DNA of 64,000 nt from Varibaculum cambriense DSM 15806 (GTDB lineage: Bacteria; Actinomycetota; Actinomycetes; Actinomycetales; Actinomycetaceae): the NCBI RefSeq assembly GCF_000420065.1, contig NZ_ATUF01000002.1:992001-1056000 (forward strand), written 5' to 3'. Under the pieces are notes generated by a model. The model was not told where the DNA came from. It worked only from the letters and a program-made list of their open reading frames with translations, and did not search any database. Position numbers and translations under genes: made by a program. This document shows, in pieces, positions 34,976 to 43,446 of the stretch (positions are counted from its first letter, which is position 1; each line of letters starts with the position of its first letter).

Positions 34976-36598
34976 ATGATTGAGGCATTCGAGAAACAGA
35001 CAGTTAGGAAAGCTGAAGCCAAAGTAGTAGCCGAGCATCCACAAGGATCACTGATGAAAAAGGCGGCTGGCGAAGTCAGTGACACTACTGTCGAATTTCT
35101 ACTTGCCCGCGGTGCCAAAGTTGCGGAGACCCGGATTCTGGGTTTAGTCGGCGGCGGCGATAACGGGGGCGATTGTCTCTATGCTCTGTCCTATCTGGCG
35201 AAACTGGGGTATCCCTGTCTCGCGTTATTGCTCTCAGACAAGCCGCATAAAAAGGCGTTGGCGGCGGCAGAAAAAGCGGAAGTGACCATCGAGCGGGTGG
35301 ATTTAGCGAGCAGTGCCCGCCAGATTGCGCGCCTGGCTTCCCGCCGTGCCCGCGCCGCCGGGGTGTGGATTGATGGCCTAGTAGGCACCGGAGTAAACGG
35401 TAAGCTACGGGAACCGTTAGCGCAGGTAGTGACGGAATTAAATCGTCTCTATGAATCCCGGAACTTAAAAGTCCTACGGGTGGCGATAGATATTCCCTCC
35501 GGGATATTCAGCGATGATGGGCGCCTACCCGGCCCCTTCCTGGGCGCTGACGTGACCGTAACTATGGGAGGACGCAAATCCTCCTCCTTGTTACCCCCCG
35601 CCGCCTATCAATTCGGGCAGGTGCGCCTGGTAGATCTGGGTTTGCAGATGAAAGAGGCGCGGCTAGCCAGACTGCAGGCAGCGGATGTGGGCGCTCTGTG
35701 GCCGGTGCCCGGCGCTGAAGACCATAAATATACTCGCGGGGTAGTGCAGGTAGTGGCAGGTTCTGCCGCTTTCCCTCTAACCGGGGTGATGTGTGTAGAG
35801 GGAGCAGGTAGGGCCGGTGTCGGCATGGTGCGTTATGTGGGTCCCGAGGACGCGGCTTTCGCGATTCTTTCCCGGTTCCCGGAGGCAGTTTCCGGTGCCG
35901 GAAAACATCAATGCCTACTGGTAGGGCCAGGTATTGACCCCAAAGATAACTCGCGGATGCGCGAAGCAGTTAACCAGTCAGTGCAAGCTGCTTCCAGCGG
36001 GATTCCTCTGGTGCTGGACGCGGGCGCCATCGACCTCTATCCCCAAATTATCTCCCAGATTCCGGGTGGAACCCTCAGCCACCGGGCAGTACTTACTCCC
36101 CACGCAGGCGAGGCGGCGCGCCTACTTTCTACGCTAGGAGCCGGAGGAGGGCGCGGCGGGGTAACCCGAGCAGAAGTGGAGGCCTCCCCGGCGGCTTGGG
36201 GACAATATTTAGCGGATAAAACTGGCGCCACGGTGTTGCTAAAAGGCGCAGTAACGCTGATTGCCAGCCCCGAAGAAACTATGCTTAGCCAGGCCGGAGC
36301 TCCTTTCTGGACAGGCACTGCCGGTTCTGGGGATGTACTCGCGGGAATAACCGCGGCGGTGTTAGCGCAGCATCAGGCGCGCGCCGAGCAATCGGGATAT
36401 CAGTTGTCTACTTCCCAAATGTCAGCGGCGGTTGCCTCTGCCGCCTGGGTACATGCGATGGCGGCGCGGAAAGCGTCGGGACTGCCGCTCGCTTCTTCTG
36501 CCCCAGAAAGCGTGAGTAACCTGGGTGCCCCAGTGGTAGCTACCGATATCGCTCGCCAGGTTCCCGGTGCGATCGCCTATGCTTTGCAGCAAGCCTAG
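34976..36598 (+). CDS. nnr: Bifunctional NAD(P)H-hydrate repair enzyme (epimerase/dehydratase)
   Basis: 540 residues. The N-terminal YjeF-N half (about 1-230; GLVGGGDNGGDCLYALSYL) epimerises damaged NAD(P)HX. The C-terminal YjeF-C half (about 245-540; LTPHAGEAARLL and GTAGSGDVLAGITAAVLAQHQ) is the ADP/ATP-dependent dehydratase. Together they repair hydrated NAD(P)H. It follows glmS after 24 bp with AGGAGGG, and precedes alr. acpS, often found between glmS and nnr in actinobacteria, is missing here. Confidence 0.95.
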   Translation: MIEAFEKQTVRKAEAKVVAEHPQGSLMKKAAGEVSDTTVEFLLARGAKVAETRILGLVGGGDNGGDCLYALSYLAKLGYPCLALLLSDKPHKKALAAAEKAEVTIERVDLASSARQIARLASRRARAAGVWIDGLVGTGVNGKLREPLAQVVTELNRLYESRNLKVLRVAIDIPSGIFSDDGRLPGPFLGADVTVTMGGRKSSSLLPPAAYQFGQVRLVDLGLQMKEARLARLQAADVGALWPVPGAEDHKYTRGVVQVVAGSAAFPLTGVMCVEGAGRAGVGMVRYVGPEDAAFAILSRFPEAVSGAGKHQCLLVGPGIDPKDNSRMREAVNQSVQAASSGIPLVLDAGAIDLYPQIISQIPGGTLSHRAVLTPHAGEAARLLSTLGAGGGRGGVTRAEVEASPAAWGQYLADKTGATVLLKGAVTLIASPEETMLSQAGAPFWTGTAGSGDVLAGITAAVLAQHQARAEQSGYQLSTSQMSAAVASAAWVHAMAARKASGLPLASSAPESVSNLGAPVVATDIARQVPGAIAYALQQA

Positions 36599-36616
36599 CG
36601 CGGTATAGTCATGGTC

Positions 36617-37774
36617 ATGAATACTGATTTTCCGGCGCGCGCGATTATCGACCTGTCGGCTCTGGAAAGAAACCTGCAGCAACTGCGAAAATATGACCCG
36701 AATGTGCAGGCGATGGCAATTGTGAAAGCCAATGCCTATGGGCATGGAGGGGCGCAGATTGCTCGCGCCGCCCTCGAGTTCGGGGTGAAATGGTTTGGGG
36801 TAGCGCAACTGGCGGAAGCTAGGCAGCTGCGGGAGGCGCTGAAAGATTTTCCGGAAGCTCGTATTTTTACTTGGATTTTCAGTCCTGACGCAGATCTGGA
36901 ATCCGCGATTAAAGCTGATCTGGATATCGCGGTATCTAATCCCCAAGTTTTGCTGGCTATTGCCAGTGCCGCCCGGGTTGCGGGTAAGAAAGCTCGCATT
37001 CACCTGGCGGTGGATACCGGGATGGGACGCGAGGGTGCTTTGCCGGAAAACCTAGCTCCTTTGCTGTCATCGGCACAGCTGGCCAGTGCAGATGGCACCG
37101 TGGCAGTTAGCGGAATCTGGTCACATTTGGCGCGCGGAGACGAAGCGGGCGGTGGGGAACAGGCCACTGCCCGGCAACTTGCAGCCTTCGAGCAGGCGTG
37201 CGAAGAAGCTGAAAAACGTGGTTTTACAGGGTTGGTTCGCCATCTCTCGGCTTCTTCGGGACTGTTGTGGCATCCCCAGGCACATTTTGACCTGGCGCGC
37301 TATGGGATCGCCATGTACGGCCTGACTCCGAATCCAGCGCGTGCCACTACTGCTAGCTTGTCTCTCACCCCGATTATGCGCTTAGAAGCCGATTTGATCA
37401 GTGTAAAAAAACTGCCCGCGGGGCATCCGGTTTCCTATGGGGGCACCTGGGTGGCGCCCCGCGATACCTATATCGGGATCGTGCCGCTGGGGTATGCGGA
37501 CGGGATTGACCGTCATGCCTCCGGAAAAATCTGGGTGGCCGTCAATGGACAAAAGTATCCGCAGGTGGGGCGGATCTGTATGGATCAGTTCATGGTGGAT
37601 TTAGGTAGCGGTGAAGATGGGAAACCGCCGCTGGCTCCCGGCGCGACGGTGCGGGTGTGGGGAGATGGCTCCCAGGGGGAACCCACCGCCGATGATTGGG
37701 CGCAGGCCGCTGAAACCATAAACTATACGATTGTTACCGACCTTAATCCTCGAGTGCCACGGGTCTATATTTAG
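36617..37774 (+). CDS. alr: Alanine racemase
   Basis: 385 residues from ATG 36617; PLP-dependent conversion of L- to D-alanine for peptidoglycan. Schiff-base lysine K37 in VKANAYGHG; the second catalytic region is VSYGGTWVAPRDTYIGIVPLGYADG. I prefer ATG 36617 to the ATG at 36611: TATAGT (36604-36609) is 7 nt before 36617, fitting the leaderless pattern of other genes here, though read-through from nnr is also likely. Confidence 0.96.
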   Translation: MNTDFPARAIIDLSALERNLQQLRKYDPNVQAMAIVKANAYGHGGAQIARAALEFGVKWFGVAQLAEARQLREALKDFPEARIFTWIFSPDADLESAIKADLDIAVSNPQVLLAIASAARVAGKKARIHLAVDTGMGREGALPENLAPLLSSAQLASADGTVAVSGIWSHLARGDEAGGGEQATARQLAAFEQACEEAEKRGFTGLVRHLSASSGLLWHPQAHFDLARYGIAMYGLTPNPARATTASLSLTPIMRLEADLISVKKLPAGHPVSYGGTWVAPRDTYIGIVPLGYADGIDRHASGKIWVAVNGQKYPQVGRICMDQFMVDLGSGEDGKPPLAPGATVRVWGDGSQGEPTADDWAQAAETINYTIVTDLNPRVPRVYI

Positions 37775-37782
37775 GAGGCAAA

Positions 37783-38325
37783 ATGTCCTTTACTGTCGCC
37801 GTTAACTCTGCCGAGCAGACGCGAGCAGTCGGCCAGGTGCTGGCCGCTAAGCTGCGTGCCGGAGATTTAGTGATGCTTTCCGGAGGGCTGGGAGCCGGGA
37901 AAACTACTTTTACGCAGGGAATTGGCGCCGGTTTGCAGGTAAAAGGGCGGGTATCTTCCCCTACTTTTATTGTTGCCCGGGTACACCCTTCTCTGGTGGG
38001 AGGGCCGGATCTGATTCATGCCGATGCTTATCGGATCAAAGATCTAACGGATCTAGAAACCCTCGATTTGGACTCCACCCTAGAGGAGGCGATCACCGTC
38101 ATCGAATGGGGCGAGGGGAAAACCGAGCAACTGTCGGCCGATCGCCTGGAGATTGAGATTCACCGGGAACACGGCGGGGTTGCCACCAGCAGTGATGGGG
38201 TAGTGGATTTGGCGGAAATGGATGATGGGAAACGAACGATCACTATCCGCCCGCTGGGGAAGCGATGGGACGCAACTGACTGGGAGCGGATGTTTTCCGC
38301 GTTTGAGGACGGACAAGAAAAGTAG
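37783..38325 (+). CDS. tsaE: tRNA t6A biosynthesis ATPase TsaE
   Basis: 180 residues; P-loop ATPase needed for the threonylcarbamoyl-adenosine (t6A37) complex. Walker A GGLGAGKTTFTQGI, then KGRVSSPTFIVAR and VIEWGEGK. Slightly longer than E. coli TsaE through an insert near residue 135 (EHGGVATSSDGVVDLAEMDDG). AGGAGG precedes the ATG. tsaB follows after 8 bp. Confidence 0.96.
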   Translation: MSFTVAVNSAEQTRAVGQVLAAKLRAGDLVMLSGGLGAGKTTFTQGIGAGLQVKGRVSSPTFIVARVHPSLVGGPDLIHADAYRIKDLTDLETLDLDSTLEEAITVIEWGEGKTEQLSADRLEIEIHREHGGVATSSDGVVDLAEMDDGKRTITIRPLGKRWDATDWERMFSAFEDGQEK

Positions 38326-38333
38326 GTAATAAT

Positions 38334-39029
38334 ATGCGGATTCTTTGTATTGATTCTTCGCTGGGTGCTTCGGTTGCCCTGTGGGATAGTGAAGCCAAGA
38401 CCCCGGTGTTAGCTAGTCGCTCTAGCCAAGATTCTCGGTCTCATGCTGAGCATCTTTCCGAACTGGTAAGTGAGGTAGTGCAAGAAGCTTGCGGGTGCGC
38501 CCTCGCAAAAGCCGGTATTGAGGCAGTGGCGGTAGGACGCGGCCCGGCTCCCTTTACCGGGTTGCGCTCCGGGTTGGTAACTGCTCGCACGATCGGTTAC
38601 GCGCTGGGCGTTCCGGTGATCGGGATTAGTTCCCTAGACGCCCTCGCGCGGGCAGTGTTAGACCTGGTCCCGCCCACGCAGGAAGTATTTGTGGCTACCG
38701 ATGCGCGCCGCAAAGAAGTCTATTGTGCCCAGTATCGCGCCGACGGCCCCGACGATGTTCGCTGCCTGTGGGGACCGGAGGTGGGCAGGCCCGCAGCTTT
38801 TACTAATAGAGCGGCGAAACCCGGTCTGATTGTTGCGGGGGCGGGCGCGGCTCTCTATCCGCAAGACTTGGCGGTGAACCCGGGGCTTCCCAGCGAGGTA
38901 GAGGCGGCAGTCCTCGGCCGGATCGCGCAGGTACGCCTGGCGGGGAAATCAGCTGATGAGCTCCTAGATACGGTATCTCCCCTATATCTGCGACGCCCGG
39001 ACGTGCAGCCTCCAAGTAAGGGAAAATAG
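38334..39029 (+). CDS. tsaB: tRNA t6A biosynthesis protein TsaB
   Basis: 231 residues, the catalytically inactive partner of TsaD in the ASKHA fold. MRILCIDSSLGASVALW, VAVGRGPAPFTGLRSGLVTARTI and GISSLDALARA are characteristic. It dimerises with TsaD and recruits TsaE. Follows tsaE after 8 bp and precedes rimI by 7 bp. Confidence 0.96.
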   Translation: MRILCIDSSLGASVALWDSEAKTPVLASRSSQDSRSHAEHLSELVSEVVQEACGCALAKAGIEAVAVGRGPAPFTGLRSGLVTARTIGYALGVPVIGISSLDALARAVLDLVPPTQEVFVATDARRKEVYCAQYRADGPDDVRCLWGPEVGRPAAFTNRAAKPGLIVAGAGAALYPQDLAVNPGLPSEVEAAVLGRIAQVRLAGKSADELLDTVSPLYLRRPDVQPPSKGK

Positions 39030-39036
39030 GGGTTTT

Positions 39037-39522
39037 GTGAGTAGCGGTGTTCTCTTAGGTCTCGAGGATGTGCCCGCGCTGCTCGCCCTGGAGCAGTCCT
39101 GTTTTGGCACCGAAGGCTTTAGTGACGCGCAGTTGCGACAAATGCTAGCTGCCCGTTACGGGTTAGCCATCGGGATCTGGGAGGAAGAAACCTTAGTGGG
39201 GGCTGCACTTCTGGAAGTGCTAGTTCCAGAATCCGAGCTCCAATCCCTGGCAGTGTTGCCGGCTAAGCGTCGCCGCGGGCTGGGCGCCGCCCTCTTAAAG
39301 TCCGCTCTCAGCGTTGCCCGCAAGCGGGGAGCAACGGAGATGTTCTTGGAAGTGCGTCGCTCTAACCAGGCCGCGATTGCCCTCTATCAGCAGGCAGGTT
39401 TTACGTCTTTAAGTGTGCGCCGCGGATATTATTCCCATCCCCGTGAAGACGCCATAGTGATGCGCAAACGTTTGGCGAGTCCGTCTCCCGGTCCTGTCGG
39501 TGCGGAAATAACCTCCCCTTGA
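39037..39522 (+). CDS. rimI: GNAT acetyltransferase, RimI type
   Basis: 161 residues from GTG. GNAT acetyl-CoA motif LAVLPAKRRRGLGAALLKSAL and ARKRGATEMFLEVRRSNQAAIALYQQAGFTSLSVRRGYY match RimI, which acetylates the N-terminal alanine of S18, and lies in the t6A gene cluster in most actinobacteria. Its normal downstream partner tsaD is 3.9 kb away, behind sdhCAB. Confidence 0.9.
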   Translation: MSSGVLLGLEDVPALLALEQSCFGTEGFSDAQLRQMLAARYGLAIGIWEEETLVGAALLEVLVPESELQSLAVLPAKRRRGLGAALLKSALSVARKRGATEMFLEVRRSNQAAIALYQQAGFTSLSVRRGYYSHPREDAIVMRKRLASPSPGPVGAEITSP

Positions 39523-39751
39523 ACACCCGCGAAACGTATTTTGCAACTTTAAGCTTGCTCAATTGCTTAAAAATTTCCGAGTTCTTTCCGGCGGTATTCG
39601 GAAATCCTTTCCTAGTTTTTCTTTTGTTACCCCCAATACGTATCCGCGATCTTTGCAGGTACAAGCAGTTTAGGCTCTGGTTGAGTTGATTTTATTCGCG
39701 TTTTTATTCCTATCTAGACCCAAATTCCTAAGTCGGCGAAAACCGGTGGGC

Positions 39752-39764
39752 TAGCCTGTGAATC
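39752..39764 (+). promoter_or_regulatory. -10 box TAGCCT seven nt before sdhC GTG
   Basis: TAGCCT (39752-39757) is followed by 7 nt and the GTG of sdhC, without a Shine-Dalgarno sequence; a leaderless start is likely. The rest of 39523-39764 holds a weak hairpin TTAAGC/GCTTAA (39550-39571) and no gene. Confidence 0.45.
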
Positions 39765-40523
39765 GTGGCCAATACAAAAGAAATTCAGAAGAGGCGAAGC
39801 TGGAACACCCTGGTCTTCGCGAAACAGTGCATGGCTGTTACCGGCATATTCTTTGTACTGTTTGTGTTAATGCATTCCTACGGCAACCTGAAGATCCTGG
39901 CGGGGGCTGATGCTTATAACGGCTATGCCCACCACCTACGGGTCTTCGGTGCCCCTATCCTGCCTTATGAAGGTCTGCTTTGGATTTTGCGCGTCGTGCT
40001 ACTAGCATGCGTCATTATCCATATGATCTGCGCCTTCTATCTCTGGCATCGCGCCAGCAAGGGACGAGGCAGTCAGAAGTACGTAGTTAAACAGAACGTG
40101 GTTAACAACTATGCGACCCGCACCGTACGTGTCGGATCCGTGTTGCTAGTGCTGTTTATCCTCTTCCATATCTTCCACTTCACCACGAAGTGGGTACAGA
40201 TTGGTGCGGGCGAAGCTTATAGCTCTGCTACCTGCAAAGTAGATGGAGAGATGATTCCGGTAGCACCGTGGAACATGATGGTAACCACGTTCTCGCCAGC
40301 TAATTGGTGGACGCTGATCATTTACCTGGGTGCGGTCGCGATTGTGGCGCTGCACGTGGGACACGGCGTGTGGTCCGCTCTGCAAACCATGGGTTGGATC
40401 CGGGAAAACACGCATAAAGCGACGGTTTATATTTCCGGGATCGTGGGGCTATTGCTGTTCGCCATGTTCGCCATCCCACCGCTGTATTTGGTAATCACCA
40501 ACCCCGCTCCGGTGGCGTGTTAG
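39765..40523 (+). CDS. sdhC: Succinate dehydrogenase/fumarate reductase cytochrome b subunit
   Basis: 252 residues with five membrane segments, the single-anchor-protein layout of B-type succinate:quinone oxidoreductase (as in actinobacteria and Bacteroidetes). TM1 begins AKQCMAVTGIFFVLFVLMHSYGNL. Conserved His residues in several helices (MHSYGN, YAHHLRVF, VIIHMIC, LFHIFHF, ALHVGHG) are candidate haem ligands. It anchors SdhAB to the membrane and passes electrons to or from menaquinone. Followed by sdhA after 19 bp. Confidence 0.92.
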   Translation: MANTKEIQKRRSWNTLVFAKQCMAVTGIFFVLFVLMHSYGNLKILAGADAYNGYAHHLRVFGAPILPYEGLLWILRVVLLACVIIHMICAFYLWHRASKGRGSQKYVVKQNVVNNYATRTVRVGSVLLVLFILFHIFHFTTKWVQIGAGEAYSSATCKVDGEMIPVAPWNMMVTTFSPANWWTLIIYLGAVAIVALHVGHGVWSALQTMGWIRENTHKATVYISGIVGLLLFAMFAIPPLYLVITNPAPVAC

Positions 40524-40542
40524 TTAGGGAAGGATGCGTAAG

Positions 40543-42528
40543 ATGACTGAACAACAAAATCGAGTCGACGGTCTCTACACCGTTGGCGAACCGATTGCTG
40601 ACCAGAAAGCACCGCTAGAGGTGCCGATTGAGAAATGCTGGAAGCAGCGCCAGTTCAATGCGGCGCTGGTTAACCCGGCTAACCGTCGTAAAATCAAGAT
40701 TATCGTGGTGGGCACTGGCCTGGCAGGGGGCGCTGCGGCTGCTTCGCTAGGTGAAATGGGCTACCACGTTGATGCTTTCTTCTACCAAGACTCTGCCCGT
40801 CGTGCGCACTCGATTGCGGCTCAGGGCGGGATTAACGCGGCGAAGAATTATCGCAACGACAACGACTCTGACTACCGGCTGTTCTATGACACGGTCAAGG
40901 GCGGGGACTACCGGGCTCGGGAAACTAACGTTTACCGCCTAGCGGAAGTATCTGCCAATATTATCGACCAGTGTGTAGCCCAGGGCGTGCCTTTTGCTCG
41001 CGAATATGGCGGCCTGCTAGATAACCGTTCTTTCGGTGGGGTGCAGGTTTCCCGTACTTTCTATGCGCGGGGCCAGACGGGGCAGCAGCTGCTGATCGGC
41101 GCCTACCAGGCGCTAGAACGCCAGGTTAATGCGGGGACGGTAGTTTCTCACTCCCGTCACGAAATGGTAGAACTCATCGTTTCGGACGGTCGGGCGCGCG
41201 GGATTGTGGCTCGTAATATGGAGACTGGTGAACTGGAAACTTTCACCGCTTCGATTGTTATTTTAGCTACCGGTGGTTATGGGAACGTTTTCTTCTTGTC
41301 CACCAACGCGATGGGATGTAACGGTACGGCTGCTTGGCGTGCTCACCGTAAGGGTGCTTATTTCGCTAACCCTTGCTACACCCAGATTCACCCGACTTGT
41401 ATTCCGCAGCATGGTGATCAGCAATCCAAACTCACTTTGATGAGTGAATCCTTGCGTAATGATGGGCGTATTTGGGTTCCCAAGAAGAAAGAGGATTGCA
41501 AGAAAGACCCGCGGGAAATCCCAGAGGAAGATCGTGACTACTACCTAGAGCGCATCTACCCCTCTTTCGGTAACTTGGTTCCCCGGGATATCGCTTCCCG
41601 GCAAGCCAAGAATATGTGCGATGAGGGTCGCGGGGTAGGTCCGGAAATCAATGGCGTTGCTCGCGGCGTTTACTTGGATTTCGCGGATGCGATTGAACGT
41701 ATGGGCAAGGAAGCTGTGTCTGCCAAGTACGGCAACCTGTTCGATATGTATAAGCGGATTACCGATGACGATCCCTATGAGGTTCCGATGCGGATTTACC
41801 CGGCAGTGCACTACACCATGGGTGGGGTTTGGGTCGACTATGACCTAGAGACCACTATCCCGGGTCTGTATGTGGGCGGGGAAGCTAACTTCTCTGATCA
41901 CGGTGCTAACCGCTTGGGTGCCTCTGCTTTGATGCAGGGTCTATCGGATGGTTATTTCGTGTTGCCGAACACGGTAAATGATTACCTGGCACACACCTTG
42001 GATTGGCAAGATTTGCCGCAGGATCATCCGGATGTTTTGGCTGCGAAACAGCAAGCCCAAGAGCGTATTGATCGCTTGATGGCGATTGAGGGTACCCGTT
42101 CGGTGGACTCCATCCACAAGGAACTCGGCCACATCATGTGGGAATACTGTGGTATGTCCCGTACCCGCGAAGGGTTGAAGAAAGCTATCGGCTTGATTCG
42201 CGAACTGCGTAAAGAGTTCTGGACCAATGTGCGGATCCCGGGCAAGAAGAGCGGCGAGATGAACCAGTCGCTAGAGCGCGCCGGCCGTTTGGCTGACTTC
42301 CTAGAGCTGGGCGAGCTGATGTGTATCGATGCGCTGCATCGTGAAGAATCCTGTGGCGGTCACTTCCGGGAAGAACACCAAACTCCGGAAGGAGAGGCTA
42401 TGCGTGACGATGAGAACTTCATGTACGTAGCCGCTTGGGAATGGAAAGGTGAAGATCAGCCCCCTGTCCTGCACAAGGAGGATCTGATTTACAACAATAT
42501 CGAGGTCAAGACAAGGAGCTACAAGTGA
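40543..42528 (+). CDS. sdhA: Succinate dehydrogenase/fumarate reductase flavoprotein subunit
   Basis: 661 residues from ATG 40543, chosen because AGGGAAGG ends 9 bases before it; an ATG at 40534 touches that site. FAD-binding [20 protein letters not shown], the covalent-FAD His in [18 protein letters not shown], the catalytic region HPTCIPQHG...[13 protein letters not shown] and [44 protein letters not shown] are visible. Length fits B-type enzymes. It catalyses succinate/fumarate conversion; direction depends on quinone and growth conditions. Confidence 0.95.
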   Translation: MTEQQNRVDGLYTVGEPIADQKAPLEVPIEKCWKQRQFNAALVNPANRRKIKIIVVGTGLAGGAAAASLGEMGYHVDAFFYQDSARRAHSIAAQGGINAAKNYRNDNDSDYRLFYDTVKGGDYRARETNVYRLAEVSANIIDQCVAQGVPFAREYGGLLDNRSFGGVQVSRTFYARGQTGQQLLIGAYQALERQVNAGTVVSHSRHEMVELIVSDGRARGIVARNMETGELETFTASIVILATGGYGNVFFLSTNAMGCNGTAAWRAHRKGAYFANPCYTQIHPTCIPQHGDQQSKLTLMSESLRNDGRIWVPKKKEDCKKDPREIPEEDRDYYLERIYPSFGNLVPRDIASRQAKNMCDEGRGVGPEINGVARGVYLDFADAIERMGKEAVSAKYGNLFDMYKRITDDDPYEVPMRIYPAVHYTMGGVWVDYDLETTIPGLYVGGEANFSDHGANRLGASALMQGLSDGYFVLPNTVNDYLAHTLDWQDLPQDHPDVLAAKQQAQERIDRLMAIEGTRSVDSIHKELGHIMWEYCGMSRTREGLKKAIGLIRELRKEFWTNVRIPGKKSGEMNQSLERAGRLADFLELGELMCIDALHREESCGGHFREEHQTPEGEAMRDDENFMYVAAWEWKGEDQPPVLHKEDLIYNNIEVKTRSYK

Positions 42529-43286
42529 ACATCACTTTGCGAATCTGGCGTCAGGCTGGCCCAGACGCCGAGGGAGCTATCCACGAATATCAGCTCCACG
42601 GAGTTAGCGAGGATTCCTCTTTCCTGGAAATGCTGGACATCCTCAACGAGGATCTATTTGCGCGCGGGGAAGAGCCGGTCGCATTTGACTCGGATTGCCG
42701 CGAGGGAATCTGCGGTATGTGTGGCCTGGTGATTAACGGGGTTCCGCATGGAAACCATTCCCCGGATCCTAAAGATAACGCCACCACCTGCCAGCTGCAT
42801 ATGCGGTCTTTCAAGGACGGGGACACGATTACCATTGAGCCTTGGCGCTCAAAGGCATTCCCGATCATTAAGGATCTGGTGGTAAACCGGAACGCCTTGG
42901 ATCGCATTATTCAGGCGGGCGGATACATTTCGGTTAACACCGGTGCGGCTCCGGATGCCCATGCCACTCCGGTTCCCAAGAAGGATGCGGATCGGGCTTT
43001 CGAGGCTGCGGCCTGCATCGGTTGTGGGGCGTGTGTGGCTGCCTGCCCGAACGGGTCGGCGATGCTATTTACTGCTGCGAAAGTGACTCATCTGGGTCTG
43101 CTGCCGCAGGGTAAACCGGAGAATCTCCGGCGGGTTACTCAGATGCTTAACCGCATGGGTGCTGAAGGATTCGGCGGATGCACCAACTTCGGTGAGTGCT
43201 CGGCGGTCTGCCCCAAGCAGGTTCCGCTGGACTTTATTGCGGTGCTGAACCGGCAGCTCGGCAAAGCTGTTCTTTCTGGAGTGTAA
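42525..43286 (+). CDS. sdhB: Succinate dehydrogenase/fumarate reductase iron-sulfur subunit
   Basis: 253 residues from GTG 42525 (AAGGAG upstream), overlapping the sdhA stop. Three Fe-S sites: the [2Fe-2S] site [10 protein letters not shown]...CQLH, the [4Fe-4S] site [12 protein letters not shown], and the [3Fe-4S] site [12 protein letters not shown]. It carries electrons between SdhA and the quinone site in SdhC. Confidence 0.96.
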   Translation: MNITLRIWRQAGPDAEGAIHEYQLHGVSEDSSFLEMLDILNEDLFARGEEPVAFDSDCREGICGMCGLVINGVPHGNHSPDPKDNATTCQLHMRSFKDGDTITIEPWRSKAFPIIKDLVVNRNALDRIIQAGGYISVNTGAAPDAHATPVPKKDADRAFEAAACIGCGACVAACPNGSAMLFTAAKVTHLGLLPQGKPENLRRVTQMLNRMGAEGFGGCTNFGECSAVCPKQVPLDFIAVLNRQLGKAVLSGV

Positions 43287-43327
43287 ACCTGCAGCTAACA
43301 GTGAAATAGCCGTTCTTTTGCATGGCC

Positions 43328-43363
43328 AAGGCGGGCTCGGAGAGTAATCTCCGAGCCCGCCTT
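43328..43363. terminator. GC-rich 16-bp hairpin after sdhB
   Basis: Perfect 16-bp stem (43328-43343 with 43348-43363) and GTAA loop. There is no T-run, so termination is likely but not certain. Confidence 0.6.
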
Positions 43364-43434
43364 CCATAATTCTTGGGATGAATAGGTGTCCCAGCTCAAA
43401 GGGGCATCGTTAGGTGCCAAATCCGGGGTGTGGG

Positions 43435-43446
43435 TAAAATGGATGC
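43435..43446 (+). promoter_or_regulatory. -10 box TAAAAT six nt before tsaD
   Basis: TAAAAT (43435-43440) lies exactly 6 nt before the tsaD ATG with no Shine-Dalgarno sequence; leaderless start likely. Confidence 0.55.
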